Part shown: piece by piece, positions 31,787 through 32,507 of the stretch
Position numbering within the stretch: the stretch's first letter is position 1
Layout: every line of letters begins with the position of its first letter
Assembly (NCBI GenBank): GCA_018644665.1
Contig: JABGQA010000145.1
Coordinates: forward strand, 1-32,507
Length of the DNA stretch: 32,507 bases
Source: Candidatus Poribacteria bacterium
Lineage (GTDB): Bacteria; Poribacteria; WGA-4E; GCA-2687025
Reading direction: 5' to 3'
Notes under the pieces: model-generated
What the model was told of the DNA's origin: nothing
Seen by the model: only the letters and a program-made list of their open reading frames with translations
The model's database searches: none
Program-made: the position numbers and the translations under genes

Positions 31787-32507
31787 CTACGGCAGTTCCT
31801 CGCCTGTCGCCCGCGCGAGTCGCGCCCGTGCGATGACGGCATCGTGCGTCGCCTGGATGTGCAGGAGCTGGGTCTGTGTGTTCGCCAGTTCCGCGTCCGC
31901 GAGCTCCACGCTGGTCAACAGCCCGTTCTCGAACGACAGATTCGCGATACGGAGGGCCTCCGCCGCCTGCGTGACGGCCTCGGCCTGCGCCGCGAGCAGT
32001 GCGGTCGCCCCGTGGTACGAGAGATAGGCCTGTTGCACTTCCAGGCTGATGCCCCGCCGCAGCGACTCGATGTTCAGGGCCACCTGCCGCTGAGCGGATT
32101 CCGCCTGCCGTCGCTGCCCGCGTGTCGCGAAGCCATCGAAGATCGGGAACGTGACCCCTGCGCCCACAGACCAGGTCTTCTGTGGGTCCTGCTTTTCCGT
32201 GTCGTTCCAGGTGTACGTGCCGGTAAGCGCTACGTTGGGCTTGTTCCCCGCCTTCGCGATGCGCGCCAGGTGGTCGGTCGCGATCTCCCGTTCGTTGAGT
32301 TCCCGTAGCTCGGGGCGCGACTCCAGTGCGGCGGCCACAAGATCAGCGAGGGGTTCGTCTGTTGGGGTGTATTCGAACGCGCCGTCGGGTGCGGCGTCCT
32401 CGGAAGGCTGTAGACCGATCGCGAGGGCGAACGCCCGTCGGGCGAGTTCCCACGCGTTCCTCGCCCGGATGAGTTGCGCGTCCGCGTTGGCGAGCGCTAC
32501 TTCGGCT
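31787..32507 (-). CDS. TolC-family outer-membrane efflux protein (5' end cut off)
   Basis: The C-terminal 240 or so residues of an outer-membrane factor; the frame is open to the window edge. The visible part starts EVALANADAQLIRARNAWELARRAFALAIGLQP. It continues through AALESRPELRELNE, the mid-barrel GTYTWN and GVTFPIFDGFATRGQRRQAESAQRQ, and the repeat helix LSFENGLLTSVELADAELANTQTQLLHIQATHDAVIARARLARATGEELP, all diagnostic of TolC. It would form the trimeric channel of a tripartite exporter. It could pair with the HlyD/MacB-type genes at 575-5202 or with genes just beyond the right edge; the latter is more usual. The 113-bp spacer downstream holds nothing clear. Confidence 0.93.
   Translation of the reverse strand, partial: AEVALANADAQLIRARNAWELARRAFALAIGLQPSEDAAPDGAFEYTPTDEPLADLVAAALESRPELRELNEREIATDHLARIAKAGNKPNVALTGTYTWNDTEKQDPQKTWSVGAGVTFPIFDGFATRGQRRQAESAQRQVALNIESLRRGISLEVQQAYLSYHGATALLAAQAEAVTQAAEALRIANLSFENGLLTSVELADAELANTQTQLLHIQATHDAVIARARLARATGEELP

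Noticed and set aside
1..32507. CRISPR arrays, insertion sequences, phage genes, defence systems
   Set aside because: No regular direct repeats with spacers, transposase or integrase motifs, or defence-associated domains were seen on either strand.

Overview
The window is a GC-rich chromosomal stretch of a Gram-negative, aerobic bacterium. The evidence is a TolC-type outer-membrane factor, a porin-like beta-barrel protein, periplasmic lipoproteins and an aa3-type cytochrome c oxidase. The gene content (DUF4438 protein, phytanoyl-CoA dioxygenase-like oxygenase, M20 peptidase, amidohydrolase, a DUF34/NIF3 protein) resembles uncultured lineages such as Latescibacterota, Poribacteria or planctomycete relatives. 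That placement is a guess from recall, not a measured phylogeny. No prophage, insertion sequence, CRISPR array, tRNA or rRNA was found.

Layout. Positions 1-389 (minus) hold the remains or beginning of an unrecognised gene whose coding signal moves between frames, behind a perfect 12-bp hairpin. Positions 575-5202 (minus) are an export operon: a long HlyD/MacA-type adaptor followed by two MacB/FtsX-type permeases, with no ATPase in the window. A separate TolC-type gene runs off the right edge. Next come an Eis-like acetyltransferase (minus) and a divergent DUF4438 gene (plus). Positions 7870-10710 (minus) form a three-gene periplasmic redox operon: di-haem oxidoreductase, Tat-secreted Rieske lipoprotein and porin-like protein. 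Its upstream region carries two tandem CTAA-N-TTAG palindromes. A gene-free stretch of about 0.9 kb follows.

Positions 11686-15892 (plus) form the oxidase operon coxB-coxA-coxC-COX4-second coxC-like, plus a small CPNCFGG membrane protein. CoxA keeps all haem and copper ligands, the active-site Tyr and the D-channel Asp. The K-channel Lys is Val and the neighbouring Thr is Phe, and CoxB has Gln where the K-channel entrance Glu is expected. This is the most interesting observation in the window.

From 16 kb onward lie an MFS transporter with no canonical start at its apparent N-terminus, a convergent NIF3-like gene, and a plus-strand group: a PhyH-like oxygenase with an HxG iron motif, an amidohydrolase, a small protein phosphatase, truA and smc. 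A minus-strand operon (M20 peptidase - glycosyltransferase - methyltransferase, joined by 4-bp stop/start overlaps), a double-GNAT protein, an uncharacterised TIM-barrel-like protein and the partial TolC follow. Four intergenic spacers carry copies of a short hairpin repeat, all in the same orientation.
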